64,000 bases of DNA, from positions 1,054,001 through 1,118,000 of the forward strand of contig NZ_JAXCHP010000001.1 of NCBI RefSeq assembly GCF_035984545.1. The letters run 5' to 3'. The notes beneath the pieces are model-generated. The model saw only the letters and a program-made list of their open reading frames with translations. It was not told the DNA's origin and made no database searches. The translations under genes and the position numbers were made by a program. Origin of the DNA: Cryobacterium sp. GrIS_2_6 (GTDB lineage Bacteria > Actinomycetota > Actinomycetes > Actinomycetales > Microbacteriaceae). How positions within the stretch are numbered: the first letter of the stretch is position 1; the number at the start of each line of letters is the position of its first letter. This document shows, piece after piece, positions 39,765 through 48,841 of the stretch.

Positions 39765-40347
39765 GACCAGTTCGGCGTGCGGACAACATGCTGACTCCTT
39801 CGCCAATCGGGGGAAGACCTGCGAGCATGCAGATCAATTCGCCCCAGCCTTCGACGTGAGCGGTGAGATTGTGGTCCACAGGTGTCCACGAAGCACGCAG
39901 CTCTATCTGCGCACCGTCGCCTTGCTTCGCAAGTTCGCCGAAGCCCGACGAAATAATCTTAGTCGCGGTTCCGGATGCCGCGGTATATCGGGCTCCGTGG
40001 GAGTCGAGGGCATCGATCAGCCAGGCCCAGGCCACTTCGGCGAGGAAAGGGTCGATACCGATCTCCGTCTCGAGGGGAGCCTGCGCGAAGCAGACCACCC
40101 GGAATGCTCCGCCCCAGGCCTCCGGCTCCTCAGAGTCATAGAGGAGGATGAAACGGCCGGTTCCGAGGTCGGAGTTGCCTCCGTGGCGTGAGGGGGCGAT
40201 ATCCGCGGAGAGGGCAACGGCGTGCGGGGCGAGCTTCCCGGGTGCCGGGATTTCGCTGAGGACCAGGTCGGTGCGGGTGTGCGTTCTGCGGATGGCCGCG
40301 AGCGCAGCGGCGAACTCCGGGGGGAGTGGTTCTTGTGTTTCGGGCAC
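39757..40347 (-). CDS. DUF3000 family protein
   Basis: A 196-residue protein with the DUF3000 pattern: FAAALAAIRRTHTRTDLVLSEIPAP near the N-terminus (quoted in part), GRFILLYDSEEPEAWGGAFR near 68, and the repeated Trp-rich segments VAWAWLIDAL and AHVEGWGELI. GTG start at 40347. It overlaps the start of rnd by 8 bases and is conserved next to rnd in actinobacteria, so a link to RNA metabolism is possible. Function unknown. Confidence 0.9.
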   Translation of the reverse strand: MPETQEPLPPEFAAALAAIRRTHTRTDLVLSEIPAPGKLAPHAVALSADIAPSRHGGNSDLGTGRFILLYDSEEPEAWGGAFRVVCFAQAPLETEIGIDPFLAEVAWAWLIDALDSHGARYTAASGTATKIISSGFGELAKQGDGAQIELRASWTPVDHNLTAHVEGWGELICMLAGLPPIGEGVSMLSARRTGRG

Positions 40348-40410
40348 GTCTGCAGACTAGAGTTTTTTCCGGGCGGGTCGGTGAGGCACGCCGGGCGGCC
40401 GGAGGTACGC

Positions 40411-41640
40411 GTGCGGGAAAAATCGAGGTCAGGGACGTCGGGCGGACTGGTCGTCGCGGTCACGGCTCTCGTGGTTGCCGGCGCGGCCACGGTCGTGGCG
40501 GCGGGAGTGAGCGTGCTGGCCGCCGTGATGGCGCGTCGTATCGTGACGCCGTCAGACGCACGCGCCGATGACACCGACGTTCTCGGCGTCGATCTCGAGG
40601 CCTCGACTATCACCCTCGCGGTGACACCGGACTCCGTGTTGCCCGGTGACTACAGCTTCTGGTTCGAGCGCGAGTCCGGGCACGCCCAGCTCGGTGAGAT
40701 CCTCCGCGTGACGAAGACGGCGGTCACCCGCCGGATCGCCCGTATCGACTACGGGGACCTGAGCGAGGCCCGCCGAGGCCGCCTCGGCGGGTATTCCTAT
40801 CTGGGTCCCTGGGATCTCGGCCTCCCGTTCGAGCAGGTGCAGGTGCACACGGAGGTCGGCGAGGCCCCGGCCTGGCTGGTCGCCGCCGAGCGGCCGGACG
40901 GTCGCTGGGTGATCCAGGTGCACGGGCGGGGGGTGCGACGGCAGGAAACCCTGCGGGCCGTCCCTGTGTTCCACGACAGGGGCTACAGCTGCCTCCTGGT
41001 CTCCTATCGCAACGACGGCGACGCGCCGGGAAGCGACGACGGCCGGTACGGACTCGGGGACACCGAATGGCACGATATCGATGCTGCGATCGGTTTCGCG
41101 GCCGCTCGCGGCGCGACGAGCATCGTGCTGATGGGGTGGTCGATGGGCGGCGCGATCGTGCTGCAGACCGCGACGCGCACGGCGTACCCGCACCTGCTCT
41201 CCGGCATCGTTCTCGATTCGCCTGTGATCGACTGGGCAGACGTCGTCGCGTTCCAGGGCAGCACGCTTCGCCTGCCCGGCCTCGTTGCCACGGGCGCCAT
41301 GCAGGTGCTCGGCCGGCGGTGGGGCGGCCGCCTCACCGGCCAGGCGAGCCCGATCGACTTCCGCAGGCTCGACTTCGTGACCCGCGCCGACGACCTCGAA
41401 TTCCCCGTGCTCCTGATGCACAGCGATGACGACGGCTACGTGCCCTCGAGCCCGTCGCGCGCCCTCGCGGTTCGCCGCCCCGACATCGTGACCTTTCTGC
41501 CGTTCACCGTCGCGCGGCACACCAAACTCTGGAACTACGACAGGGAAGGATGGAACGCGGCGATCGGGACCTGGCTCGGCGAACTCGAATCGCCGGCGGA
41601 ACCGGCCGAGCCTGATGATCCGCTCCACCCGGCCGGATAG
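40411..41640 (+). CDS. Membrane-anchored alpha/beta hydrolase
   Basis: A 409-residue protein. A hydrophobic N-terminal segment (residues 9-38) serves as signal anchor. The hydrolase domain has WVIQVHGRG as oxyanion region near 170, GWSMGGAIVLQTA with nucleophile Ser near 245, an Asp in HSDDDGYVP near 335, and a late His in VARHTKLWN. Substrate unknown; an extracytoplasmic esterase or peptidase-like role is possible. The GTG at 40411 follows GGAGG by five bases, which decides the start. Confidence 0.85.
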   Translation: MREKSRSGTSGGLVVAVTALVVAGAATVVAAGVSVLAAVMARRIVTPSDARADDTDVLGVDLEASTITLAVTPDSVLPGDYSFWFERESGHAQLGEILRVTKTAVTRRIARIDYGDLSEARRGRLGGYSYLGPWDLGLPFEQVQVHTEVGEAPAWLVAAERPDGRWVIQVHGRGVRRQETLRAVPVFHDRGYSCLLVSYRNDGDAPGSDDGRYGLGDTEWHDIDAAIGFAAARGATSIVLMGWSMGGAIVLQTATRTAYPHLLSGIVLDSPVIDWADVVAFQGSTLRLPGLVATGAMQVLGRRWGGRLTGQASPIDFRRLDFVTRADDLEFPVLLMHSDDDGYVPSSPSRALAVRRPDIVTFLPFTVARHTKLWNYDREGWNAAIGTWLGELESPAEPAEPDDPLHPAG

Positions 41641-41645
41641 CGGTC

Positions 41646-42080
41646 TCAGGGACGCTCGCGCAGCGTGCGCTTGGTGCGGGCGAGCATCGCAGACATGCCA
41701 CGGATGCGGAGCGGCGAGACCGCCTGCGTGAGTCCGATGGTCTGCGGGTAGTCGTCCGGCACGGCGAGCACCTCGGCGACAGACAGGCCGTCGAGGCCCT
41801 GCGCGAGGATCGACGCGAATCCCCGTGTCGTCGGGGACTCCCTGGGCGCCGTCGCGTGCAGGTGCACCGCGTCCTGGTCGTCGACGTCGACGAAGATGAA
41901 CACGGGTGACTGGCACTCGACGACGCGTTCGAGCAGGTCGGGATGCTCCTGGTAGCGGCTCGGAAGCTCGGGGAGATCATCGGCGAACTCCAGCAGCAGG
42001 AGCAAACGGTCCTTCTGTTCGAGTTCGAGGAAGTCTTCCTGGATCTCGGCCAGTTTCGCGGGGAGTTCGGTGGTGGTCAT
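41646..42080 (-). CDS. sufE: SufE family sulfur-transfer protein
   Basis: A 144-residue SufE-like protein. The sulfur-accepting Cys lies in RVVECQSPVFIFVDV near residue 54, and MSAMLARTKRTLRER closes the family fold. SufE accepts sulfur from a cysteine desulfurase or other donor. Here it is encoded 20 bases downstream of a rhodanese, so the sulfur donor may be the SseA-like enzyme. ATG at 42080; the preceding in-frame TTG is not needed. Confidence 0.92.
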   Translation of the reverse strand: MTTTELPAKLAEIQEDFLELEQKDRLLLLLEFADDLPELPSRYQEHPDLLERVVECQSPVFIFVDVDDQDAVHLHATAPRESPTTRGFASILAQGLDGLSVAEVLAVPDDYPQTIGLTQAVSPLRIRGMSAMLARTKRTLRERP

Positions 42081-42100
42081 CAATCAGATCCTGTCCTGGT

Positions 42101-43003
42101 TCAGCGGGGTTCGGGGGCCGTACCGGCAGCGGCTCCCGTGAGGATCGGGACCCGCACGGCGTTGCCCCATTCCGTCCAGGAACCGTCGTAGTTGCGCACG
42201 TCCTCGAATCCGAGCAGGTGGGTGAGCACGAACCAGGTGTGGCTCGACCGCTCGCCGATCCGGCAGTATGCGATCACGGCATCGTTCTCGCGGAGCCCCG
42301 CCTCGCCCCGGTAGATCGCCTCGAGGTCCGCGCGGGACTTGAAGGTCGCATCCGGTGCCGCGGCGCGCGCCCACGGCAGGGAAGCCGCAGAGGGGATGTG
42401 ACCGCCGCGCAGGGCGCCTTCCTCCGGGTATGCGGGCATCGTGGTGCGCTCCCCGGTGTACTCCTCTGGGGAGCGGACGTCGATGAGCGGGCGGCCGAAG
42501 TGTGCGAGCACGTCGTCCTTGAAGGCGCGGATCGGCGCGTCGTTGCGGGGTACGAGGGGGTACTCCGCGGCAGCGACCTCCGTGGCCTCGCGGGTCAGGG
42601 CTCCGCCCTCTGCGATCCACTTGTCTCTGCCGCCGTCGAGCAGGCGCACGTCGGCGTGCCCGAAGAGAGAGAACACCCAGAGCGCGTACGCGGCCCACCA
42701 GTTGTTCTTGTCGCCGTAGATCACGACGGTGGAATCACGCGCGATGCCCTTCGAACCCAGGACGGCCGCGAAGGCCGCGCTGTCGACGAAGTCCCGCTGG
42801 ATCGGGTCATTGAGTTCCGTGTGCCAGTCGATCTTGACGGCGCCGGGGATGTGGCCGCTCTCATACAGGAGTACGTCCTCGTCGGACTCGAGGACCGTGA
42901 GTCCGGCATCACCCTGGTGTTCGCGCAGCCAGGCCGTGCTGACGAGCCGTTCGGGATGAGCGTACGCGGCGAACTTGGCATCCGGATCGAGATCGACGGG
43001 CAT
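42101..43003 (-). CDS. sseA: Thiosulfate sulfurtransferase, tandem rhodanese (SseA-like)
   Basis: A 300-residue tandem rhodanese. The first domain (about 22-150) is inactive-like ([16 protein letters not shown]). The second (about 170-285) has active-site Cys in [15 protein letters not shown]. It transfers sulfane sulfur from thiosulfate or related donors. The ATG at 43003 follows GGAGG by five bases. It leads the sseA-sufE operon and is divergent from zapE, with a near-perfect 30-bp palindrome in the shared promoter region. Confidence 0.92.
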   Translation of the reverse strand: MPVDLDPDAKFAAYAHPERLVSTAWLREHQGDAGLTVLESDEDVLLYESGHIPGAVKIDWHTELNDPIQRDFVDSAAFAAVLGSKGIARDSTVVIYGDKNNWWAAYALWVFSLFGHADVRLLDGGRDKWIAEGGALTREATEVAAAEYPLVPRNDAPIRAFKDDVLAHFGRPLIDVRSPEEYTGERTTMPAYPEEGALRGGHIPSAASLPWARAAAPDATFKSRADLEAIYRGEAGLRENDAVIAYCRIGERSSHTWFVLTHLLGFEDVRNYDGSWTEWGNAVRVPILTGAAAGTAPEPR

Positions 43004-43107
43004 GGGAACCTCCAGTGGGGCCGGGCTGTGCCCCGGGATCATTTGAACGCGGTTTAGGCTGGTCTTTCGGCCCGCGCTTCGAATGTACGCGGTCCGGCCG
43101 GGTCGCG

Positions 43108-43137
43108 CATTCGTGGTGAAATACTTCAACACGAATG
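43108..43137. promoter_or_regulatory. 30-bp palindrome between sseA and zapE
   Basis: CATTCGTG-g-TGAA-ATAC-TTCA-a-CACGAATG is symmetric except for one base pair. It lies 105 bases from the sseA start and 53 bases from the zapE start. Such a site could be the operator of a dimeric regulator controlling both promoters. No candidate regulator is encoded beside it. Confidence 0.65.
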
Positions 43138-43189
43138 TCCGAAAAGCAGTCCATATGGTCAACCGAGACAGAAACACGGGTATTCCACG

Positions 43190-44248
43190 ATGGTTCCAGA
43201 GGCGCCACGGGCTCCCAGTCGGCTGCATCGGCTCGCGGAACGCTCTCCCGAGATCACGGGGGCCGAAATCGTCGCCGAACTCGTGCCGCCTCCCCAGTTC
43301 GAGCACGCCTCATTCGAGTCCTACCGGCCCGATGTGAACTTTCCCTCCCAGCTCGAGGCCGTCGACCGGCTCACGGCCTTCGCCGAGGCCTCGCGACCGC
43401 AGCGACCCGGCGGATTCTTCTCACGTACCCGTAAGGCTCCTGCGCAACTCCCGGGGATCTACCTCGACGGCGGGTTCGGCGTCGGGAAGACCCACCTTCT
43501 CGCTGCACTGTGGCACTCCGCGCCGGGCCCCAAGTACTTCGGCACCTTCATCGAATACACCGCCCTCGTCGGGGCGCTCGGCTATGCTGCGGCGGTCCGG
43601 CAGCTCTCCGGGGCGAAGCTCATCTGCATCGACGAGTTCGAACTCGACGACCCGGGCGACACCATGTTGATGACGCGGTTGCTCGGCGAGCTCGTGGCCT
43701 CGGGCACCCGGGTCGCAGCGACCTCCAACACGCCGCCGAATTCGCTCGGTGAGGGCCGGTTCGCGGCCATCGACTTCCTTCGCGAGATTCGCGCCATGTC
43801 CGCGAACTTCGAAATCCTCCGCATCGACGGGCTCGACTACCGCAGGCGCGACATCGAAGGCCACTCCGTCGCCGTCGAGGTGCCCGAACTCGACCGGCTC
43901 GTCGCGGCGCTCGTGGCCAGGGGGGCGAACGTGACGGAAGACGACTTCGGTTCCCTGATCCGGCATCTCAGCACGGTGCATCCGTCGAAGTACATCAAAC
44001 TGATCGCCGGCGTCGAGGTCATCGCCCTGACCGACAGCTACCTGTTGACCGACCAGACGGATGCCCTGCGCCTGGTCGCCTTCATCGATCGCGTCTACGA
44101 CGCCGAAATACCGATCGTCGCGAGTGGTTTGCCCCTCGCGGAGGTGTTCGACGATGAGATGCTCGCGGGCGGCTACCGGAAGAAGTACCAGCGCTCCCAG
44201 TCGCGGATGGTCGCACTGACAACGGGTGAGCTCCCGCCGCACGACTGA
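43190..44248 (+). CDS. zapE: Cell division protein ZapE (AFG1-like ATPase)
   Basis: A 352-residue AFG1/ZapE family ATPase. The Walker A is [15 protein letters not shown] near residue 93 and the Walker B is [14 protein letters not shown] near 146. [15 protein letters not shown] serves as sensor 1 near 177, and family blocks such as [11 protein letters not shown] occur near the C-terminus. In E. coli ZapE is linked to Z-ring stability; the mitochondrial relative is a chaperone. ATG at 43190 without a strong ribosome site. Confidence 0.92.
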   Translation: MVPEAPRAPSRLHRLAERSPEITGAEIVAELVPPPQFEHASFESYRPDVNFPSQLEAVDRLTAFAEASRPQRPGGFFSRTRKAPAQLPGIYLDGGFGVGKTHLLAALWHSAPGPKYFGTFIEYTALVGALGYAAAVRQLSGAKLICIDEFELDDPGDTMLMTRLLGELVASGTRVAATSNTPPNSLGEGRFAAIDFLREIRAMSANFEILRIDGLDYRRRDIEGHSVAVEVPELDRLVAALVARGANVTEDDFGSLIRHLSTVHPSKYIKLIAGVEVIALTDSYLLTDQTDALRLVAFIDRVYDAEIPIVASGLPLAEVFDDEMLAGGYRKKYQRSQSRMVALTTGELPPHD

Positions 44249-44397
44249 ACCCGGGATCCATCGCGGCCGAATACGGCTCTGACGTGCCTGTTTACCGGCG
44301 CGGACCGGTCGAATCGGCGGCAGAGTCAAGCCGGGAAACGCGGAGTCGGGAGATACCGGGCGTCAGGAAACACGATGTTAACACGGTCAGCAATCGC

Positions 44398-44413
44398 GTA
44401 ACGCGGTCGAAAC
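44398..44413 (+). promoter_or_regulatory. GlnR-type nitrogen box upstream of amt
   Basis: GTAAC-N6-GAAAC at 44398-44413 matches the actinobacterial GlnR half-pattern gTnAc-n6-GaAAc exactly. A second, weaker half (TTAAC-N6-AGCAA) starts at 44378. It lies about 125 bases before the ammonium transporter gene, a classic GlnR target. Confidence 0.7.
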
Positions 44414-44538
44414 ATCCCTGAGCGTGTGCGGAAACGTGTGCACTCCACACTGTCTCTGTACCTGCCGATACACGCTTCACGCTCACCCTGTGCACGTCGG
44501 CGGTCATCCCTGTTAGTTAGAGAGAGGTAACCATATCC

Positions 44539-45804
44539 ATGGTTGAACTGTCGGTCCTGCTGGACGATACGACTGATGCACTTACCACAAACATCAATTC
44601 CCTGTGGCTCCTCGTCGCGGCAGCCCTCGTCCTCCTGATGACTCCGGGCGTGGCCTTCTTCTACGGCGGCATGGTCAAGGCGAAGAGCGTCATCTCCATG
44701 ATGATGATGAGCTTCGGCGCCATGGGCCTGATCGGTGTGCTGTGGGTCCTCTACGGTTACGGACTGTCCTTCGGACCGCCGCTCATCGGCGGCTGGCTCG
44801 GAAACCCGTCCGAGCTGATCGGCCTGAACGGACTCCTCACGAGCGGCGCCGACGGCGGACCCGACCTGAACGCCCTCGCGTTCGCCGGATTCCAGGCCAC
44901 CTTCGCGATCATCACCGTCGCCCTCATCTCCGGCGCGATCGCCGACCGCGCCAAGTTCGGCGCCTGGATGATCTTCGCCGGCATCTGGGCCACCGTGGTC
45001 TACTTCCCGGTCGCGTACTGGGTGTTCAACCTCGCTGACGGCTGGGCTCCTGCCGGCCTCAAGGTCAATGACTTCGCCGGTGGCACCGCGGTGCACATCA
45101 ACGCCGGTGCGGCCGGCCTCGCCCTCGCCCTGGTGCTCGGCAAGCGCGTCGGCTTCAAGAAGGGCATCTCCAAGCCGCACAACGTTCCGCTGACCCTCCT
45201 CGGTGCCGCGCTGCTGTGGTTCGGCTGGTTCGGCTTCAACGCGGGTTCAGAAGCCGCCGTTGACGGCATCGCCGCCCTCGCCTGGATCAACACCCTCGCC
45301 GCACCCGCCGCCGGTATTCTCGGCTGGCTGATCGTGGAGAAGATCAAGGACGGCAAGCCGACCATGATCGGTGCGGCATCGGGCGCCGTCGCAGGCCTCG
45401 TCGCGATCACCCCCGCCTGTAACATCCTGACTCCGATGTGGGGCATCCTGCTCGGTCTCATCGTCGGCGCCGTCTGTGCCGTCGCGATCGACCTGAAGTT
45501 CAAGCTCGGCTTCGACGACTCCCTTGACGTCGTGGGCATCCACCTCGTCGGCGGCATCATCGGTACGCTCTACGTCGGCGTCGTCGGCAACAACGTCGGC
45601 CTCCTCCAGACGGGCAGCTTCAACCAGCTCGGCGTCCAGGCCCTCGCAGCCTTCGGTATCGGCATCTACTCCTTCGTCCTGGCATACGCCATCGGCTGGG
45701 TCATCCAGAAGACGATCGGTTTCCGCATCACGAACGAAGACGAAGTAGCCGGCGTCGACACCATCGTGCACGGCGAAGAGGGCTACGCGCTCGACGCCGT
45801 CTAA
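44539..45804 (+). CDS. amt: Ammonium transporter
   Basis: A 421-residue Amt/MEP/Rh family channel with about 11 hydrophobic segments. Family marks are TPGVAFFYGGMVKAKSVISM near residue 36, FQATFAIITVALISGAIADR near 116, DFAGGTAVHINAG with the pore His near 176, and DDSLDVVGIHLVGGIIG with the second pore His near 320. It imports ammonium under nitrogen limitation. The ATG at 44539 follows GAGAGAGG. A GlnR-type box is upstream and a strong terminator follows; the usual partner glnK is not downstream. Confidence 0.95.
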   Translation: MVELSVLLDDTTDALTTNINSLWLLVAAALVLLMTPGVAFFYGGMVKAKSVISMMMMSFGAMGLIGVLWVLYGYGLSFGPPLIGGWLGNPSELIGLNGLLTSGADGGPDLNALAFAGFQATFAIITVALISGAIADRAKFGAWMIFAGIWATVVYFPVAYWVFNLADGWAPAGLKVNDFAGGTAVHINAGAAGLALALVLGKRVGFKKGISKPHNVPLTLLGAALLWFGWFGFNAGSEAAVDGIAALAWINTLAAPAAGILGWLIVEKIKDGKPTMIGAASGAVAGLVAITPACNILTPMWGILLGLIVGAVCAVAIDLKFKLGFDDSLDVVGIHLVGGIIGTLYVGVVGNNVGLLQTGSFNQLGVQALAAFGIGIYSFVLAYAIGWVIQKTIGFRITNEDEVAGVDTIVHGEEGYALDAV

Positions 45805-45854
45805 CCAGCATTTTCTCTACACGGGCAGCTGAAACCAGAGCCAGCCGAAACAAG

Positions 45855-45895
45855 AAGGGGCGCATCCGCGGCACGCGGATGCGCCCCTTCTTTCG
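45855..45895 (+). terminator. Intrinsic terminator of amt
   Basis: A perfect 18-bp stem starting AGAAGGGGCGCATCCGCG closes on a GCA loop and is followed by TT. It ends the amt transcript 50 bases after the stop codon. Confidence 0.92.
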
Positions 45896-45981
45896 TCCGA
45901 TCCGGTGCGTGCGCCCGAGCGGATGCCGACCGCGAAGTCGCCCGTCAGCGTCTGACGAATCGGGTGCGATACAGTGTGCCT

Positions 45982-46488
45982 GTGTCAGGCATCCACGGTT
46001 TCTTCAGCGCCCTGCGGCGACTCTTCGCGCCGACAAGGCCGCGCGGCGACCGCTCGACGATCCCGAGCCCTGGTCGCACCGGCGCGGGCGCGACCGTCGA
46101 AGTCGACCCGCGGAGTCTCCGTCACGTACGACTGGCCTACCGGCCGACCCGGAATACGAGTCCGGACCCTGGAGAAATCGTCTGGACCTGGGTTCCCTTC
46201 GAGGAGCGCGACGGACGAGGAAAAGACCGCCCGGTCGTGGTCGTGGCCGAAGCGGGCAAGGGGGCCGTGCTGGCCGTCCAGTTGACGAGCAAGGACCGAA
46301 CCGGGCACCCCGACTACGTGGCACTCGGCGTCGGCGACTGGGACAGGCGCGGTCGTCCTAGCTGGGTCAACGTGGACCGGGTCTTCATGGTGAACCCAGC
46401 GGGCATGCGTCGTGAGGCAGCCCGGGTCGATGCCGCGCGCTACGGGCGTATCGCGACGGTCCTGCGCGGCCGCTACGGCTGGAACTAG
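45982..46488 (+). CDS. PemK/MazF-like family protein, no partner antitoxin seen
   Basis: A 168-residue protein. The C-terminal 115 residues match the PemK/MazF fold: PDPGEIVWTWVPFEERDGRG, KDRPVVVVAE, LAVQLTSKDR and WVNVDRVFMVN. A 50-residue Arg-rich N-terminal extension precedes it. MazF toxins are endoribonucleases, but this extended actinobacterial group usually has no antitoxin gene beside it, and none is seen here. The start is uncertain: GTG at 45982 opens VSGIHGFF, and an in-frame GTG at 45964 is also possible. Five bases before the DUF2071 gene. Confidence 0.78.
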   Translation: MSGIHGFFSALRRLFAPTRPRGDRSTIPSPGRTGAGATVEVDPRSLRHVRLAYRPTRNTSPDPGEIVWTWVPFEERDGRGKDRPVVVVAEAGKGAVLAVQLTSKDRTGHPDYVALGVGDWDRRGRPSWVNVDRVFMVNPAGMRREAARVDAARYGRIATVLRGRYGWN

Positions 46489-46492
46489 GACC

Positions 46493-47215
46493 GTGCCGAG
46501 CCGTGAGCCGTCCTCGTCGATTGCGCCGCCCCTCGCCGGCCGTGCTGTTGCAAGCCAGCGCTGGTCGCACCTCTGCTTCGTGCATTGGCGGGTGCCGGCC
46601 GCCGAGGTCGCACCGCTCCTGCCCGTCGGTCTGGTTCCCGACGAATTCGACGGCAGCAGTTGGGTGGGCCTCATCCCGTTCGTGCTGGATCGGGCCACGA
46701 TCTGGGGCAGCCCACCCGTTCCGTACTTCGGGAATTTCGTGGAGGTGAACGTCCGGCTCTACGCCGTCGACGCACGGGGGCGACACGGGGTCGTCTTCGT
46801 TTCCCTCGAGGCGTCGCGGCTCGCGGCGGTGCTCGCGGCCCGTGCCGTGTTCGCACTTCCGTACATGTGGTCGCGGACGCGGCTTGCCGTCGTGGCCGGC
46901 GAGTACCGCTATTCCTCCCTGCGGTACTTCGCAGGCCGGGCCAGGACCGATATCGTCGTCAGGCCGGGGGTGGAACCGGTGACCGGTGACCCGCTCGCGG
47001 ACTTCCTCACGGCGCGCTGGGCGCTATTCACCCGCGCCAGGGGGCGCACGGTCTACCTCCGTAACCACCACGAGCCCTGGGAGCTCGTCCAGGCCGAGCT
47101 CGTGCACCTGGACGACACTTTGCTGGCCGAGGCGGGCTTCCCGGCGCTCGGCGGGCGCGTACCGGATTCGGTTCTCTATTCGCCGGGCGTCACGACCCGT
47201 TTCGGAACGGGCTGA
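46493..47215 (+). CDS. DUF2071 (YqjF-like) family protein
   Basis: A 240-residue protein with the DUF2071 pattern: QRWSHLCFVHWRVPAAEVAPLLP near the N-terminus (quoted in part), DGSSWVGLIPFVLD, FVEVNVRLYAVDARGRHGVVF, and ARWALFTRARGRTVYLRNHHEPW. Related to acetoacetate-decarboxylase-like folds; function unknown. GTG start four bases after the PemK/MazF-like stop, so the two are co-transcribed. Confidence 0.88.
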   Translation: MPSREPSSSIAPPLAGRAVASQRWSHLCFVHWRVPAAEVAPLLPVGLVPDEFDGSSWVGLIPFVLDRATIWGSPPVPYFGNFVEVNVRLYAVDARGRHGVVFVSLEASRLAAVLAARAVFALPYMWSRTRLAVVAGEYRYSSLRYFAGRARTDIVVRPGVEPVTGDPLADFLTARWALFTRARGRTVYLRNHHEPWELVQAELVHLDDTLLAEAGFPALGGRVPDSVLYSPGVTTRFGTG

Positions 47216-47251
47216 CCCGTATCCCTGGCGGTCCGGCGGCCGAGCGGGGAG

Positions 47252-47298
47252 CCAGCAGGACGCCCCTCGCCGCTGACGGTCGAGGGGCGTCCTGCTGG
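47252..47298. terminator. Hairpin between convergent DUF2071 and DUF4190 genes
   Basis: A perfect 18-bp stem (CCAGCAGGACGCCCCTCG and its complement) encloses an 11-base loop. No T-run follows on either strand, so if it terminates transcription it does so weakly or with a factor. Position between two convergent genes fits a shared terminator. Confidence 0.65.
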
Positions 47299-47318
47299 AC
47301 GGTCGGGAAGCCGGGGGA

Positions 47319-47630
47319 CTAGGCCCCGCAGGTGACGGTGACTCCGTTGTTGTCGAAAACGCCTGCGCCGTGCTCCGTGCAGAATGCCGCAAGGTTGACG
47401 CCCGCGCTGACCGCGACAGCGATCACGATGCCGACGACGATGATGCCGACGACACTGATGATGATTCCCGCGAGGGCGAAGCCGTTGCCGAGCCCGGACT
47501 TCTTCGACTTGACGAGGCCGACGATGCTGACGATGAGCCCGAACGGCTGCAACGAGACGATGGAGAGCACGAGACCGACAATTCCGAGGGTCTTGCCGGG
47601 GTTGGCTGCGGAGGCTACGGGAGTCGTCAT
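47319..47630 (-). CDS. DUF4190-like small membrane protein (copy 1)
   Basis: A 103-residue protein. A polar start MTTPVASAANPGKTLGIVG is followed by two hydrophobic segments (about 17-42 and 50-78) around the loop KSKKSGLGNGFALAG, the DUF4190 pattern, then a short tail with two Cys. ATG at 47630 with a ribosome-site-like AGAAAGGC eleven bases upstream. A close relative lies at 48842-49102 with a similar leader, so the pair arose by duplication. Confidence 0.85.
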   Translation of the reverse strand: MTTPVASAANPGKTLGIVGLVLSIVSLQPFGLIVSIVGLVKSKKSGLGNGFALAGIIISVVGIIVVGIVIAVAVSAGVNLAAFCTEHGAGVFDNNGVTVTCGA

Positions 47631-48005
47631 GGGGACGGCCTTTCTGTGGGCGCCGGAACCCGGACGGGCGCGCGGCGAATGGGTACAAGGAGATCCCGGC
47701 GGCTGATGGAACCGGACGGCGGTCGGGTGCCGATCCGGCTGAACACTGCTCGGGTGACGTGCGACAGCAGGAAGAACGAGCGGCAGCAGGAGGCGTCGTG
47801 TGCGCTGAGCCGAGAGGTCGATGCTGGACAAGAAAATGCGCTCTGTCGCACTCATGCGCCGGAGGGCTCGCTGGGTCAGTCGTCGGGAACTGTAGTTCTT
47901 GTCTGGCTTGGGTCGAGCATGGCACAGCTGAAGCTCAGAGTGCAAGGAGGATTCTTGACGCTCACGGCGGCCTGCGGTCGACGAAGCCGCGACGTGGTTT
48001 TCGGC
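47631..48005. other. Intergenic region without a supported gene (375 bases)
   Basis: It must hold the promoter of the DUF4190 copy 1 gene. The block around 47837-47880 (GCGCTCTGTCG, GGAGGGCTCGCTGGG) resembles a block in front of DUF4190 copy 2. An AAGGAGG followed by TTG at 47956 on the plus strand opens no convincing protein. Nothing else seen. Confidence 0.6.
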
Positions 48006-48722
48006 TCAGCCGGCCATTCCGACAAGACCGGCGCCGAGCACCGCACACGCGATCGTGATGATGAGGAAGACGCCCACCCAGAGCAGGCCGGGGACGTGCG
48101 TGAGGCGGGCGAGCTGGTCGGCATCCGAGGCCGTGCCGCCGCGGCGGGAGCGTGATCCTTGAAGCTCAAGCACCGTGCGTACGGCGCCGAGCAGGAGGAA
48201 TGCCGTCACGAGCAGGGCGAAGACGCTCTGCATGAACGCGGAACCGAACCAGGTGACCGCGAAGATCACCGTGGCCGTCGCGAGCACGGACCAGAGTCCG
48301 AACCAGTTGCGCACCTGGATGAGAAGCAGGGCGAGGGCCGCGAGCAGGAGCCAGAGCAGTCCGACCGAATACCCCAGGCTCAGGAGCCAGGCCGCACCGA
48401 GTCCGAGCAGTGCGGGCGAGGAGTAGCCGGCGAGCAGGGTCAGTACCATTCCGAGTCCGCGGGGTTTGCCCCGGCTGACGGTGAGCCCCGACGTGTCAGA
48501 GTGTAGCCGGATGCCGTCGAGCTGCCGGCCGCCGAGGGTCGCGACGAGCGCGTGGCCGCCCTCGTGCGCGATGGTGACCACATTCCTGCAGGCCCGCCAC
48601 AGCACGGGGACGAGCACGATGGCGGCCGCGGCGGCGATGGCGAGCCAGGCGGGGATGAGGGGGAGTACATCATTCCTGGCCGTGACACGTTCCCAGAAGC
48701 CGAGCAGTAGATCCATGTTCAC
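48006..48722 (-). CDS. M50 family metallopeptidase-like membrane protein
   Basis: A 238-residue membrane protein with about six hydrophobic segments. VTIAHEGGHALVA near residue 55 contains HEGGH, the zinc-binding HExxH of intramembrane M50B-type proteases. A second metal ligand is not obvious. Such proteins may be site-2-protease relatives; the target is unknown. GTG at 48722 or the ATG two codons later; a TAGTCT just upstream could be a -10 element of a leaderless transcript. Confidence 0.82.
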   Translation of the reverse strand: MNMDLLLGFWERVTARNDVLPLIPAWLAIAAAAAIVLVPVLWRACRNVVTIAHEGGHALVATLGGRQLDGIRLHSDTSGLTVSRGKPRGLGMVLTLLAGYSSPALLGLGAAWLLSLGYSVGLLWLLLAALALLLIQVRNWFGLWSVLATATVIFAVTWFGSAFMQSVFALLVTAFLLLGAVRTVLELQGSRSRRGGTASDADQLARLTHVPGLLWVGVFLIITIACAVLGAGLVGMAG

Positions 48723-48781
48723 AGACTAGGTCGGCGAGGCCATCCGGACGTTGCCAGAGCCTGCGCGCCGGACATGGAAAA

Positions 48782-48826
48782 CGTCCCGCTCCCCCTGAAG
48801 GCAGGGGCCTGAGGGGGAGCGGGACG
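48782..48826 (-). terminator. Intrinsic terminator of DUF4190 copy 2
   Basis: A perfect 15-bp stem (CGTCCCGCTCCCCCT and its complement) with a 15-base loop is followed on the minus strand by TTTT. It lies 15 bases after the DUF4190 copy 2 stop. Confidence 0.85.
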
Positions 48827-48841
48827 CGCTGAACCGGGTGC

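Noticed and set aside
47956..48155. A plus-strand frame after AAGGAGG at 47943-47952
   Set aside because: The ribosome-site-like sequence is good, but the protein runs antisense into the M50 gene and looks like noise.
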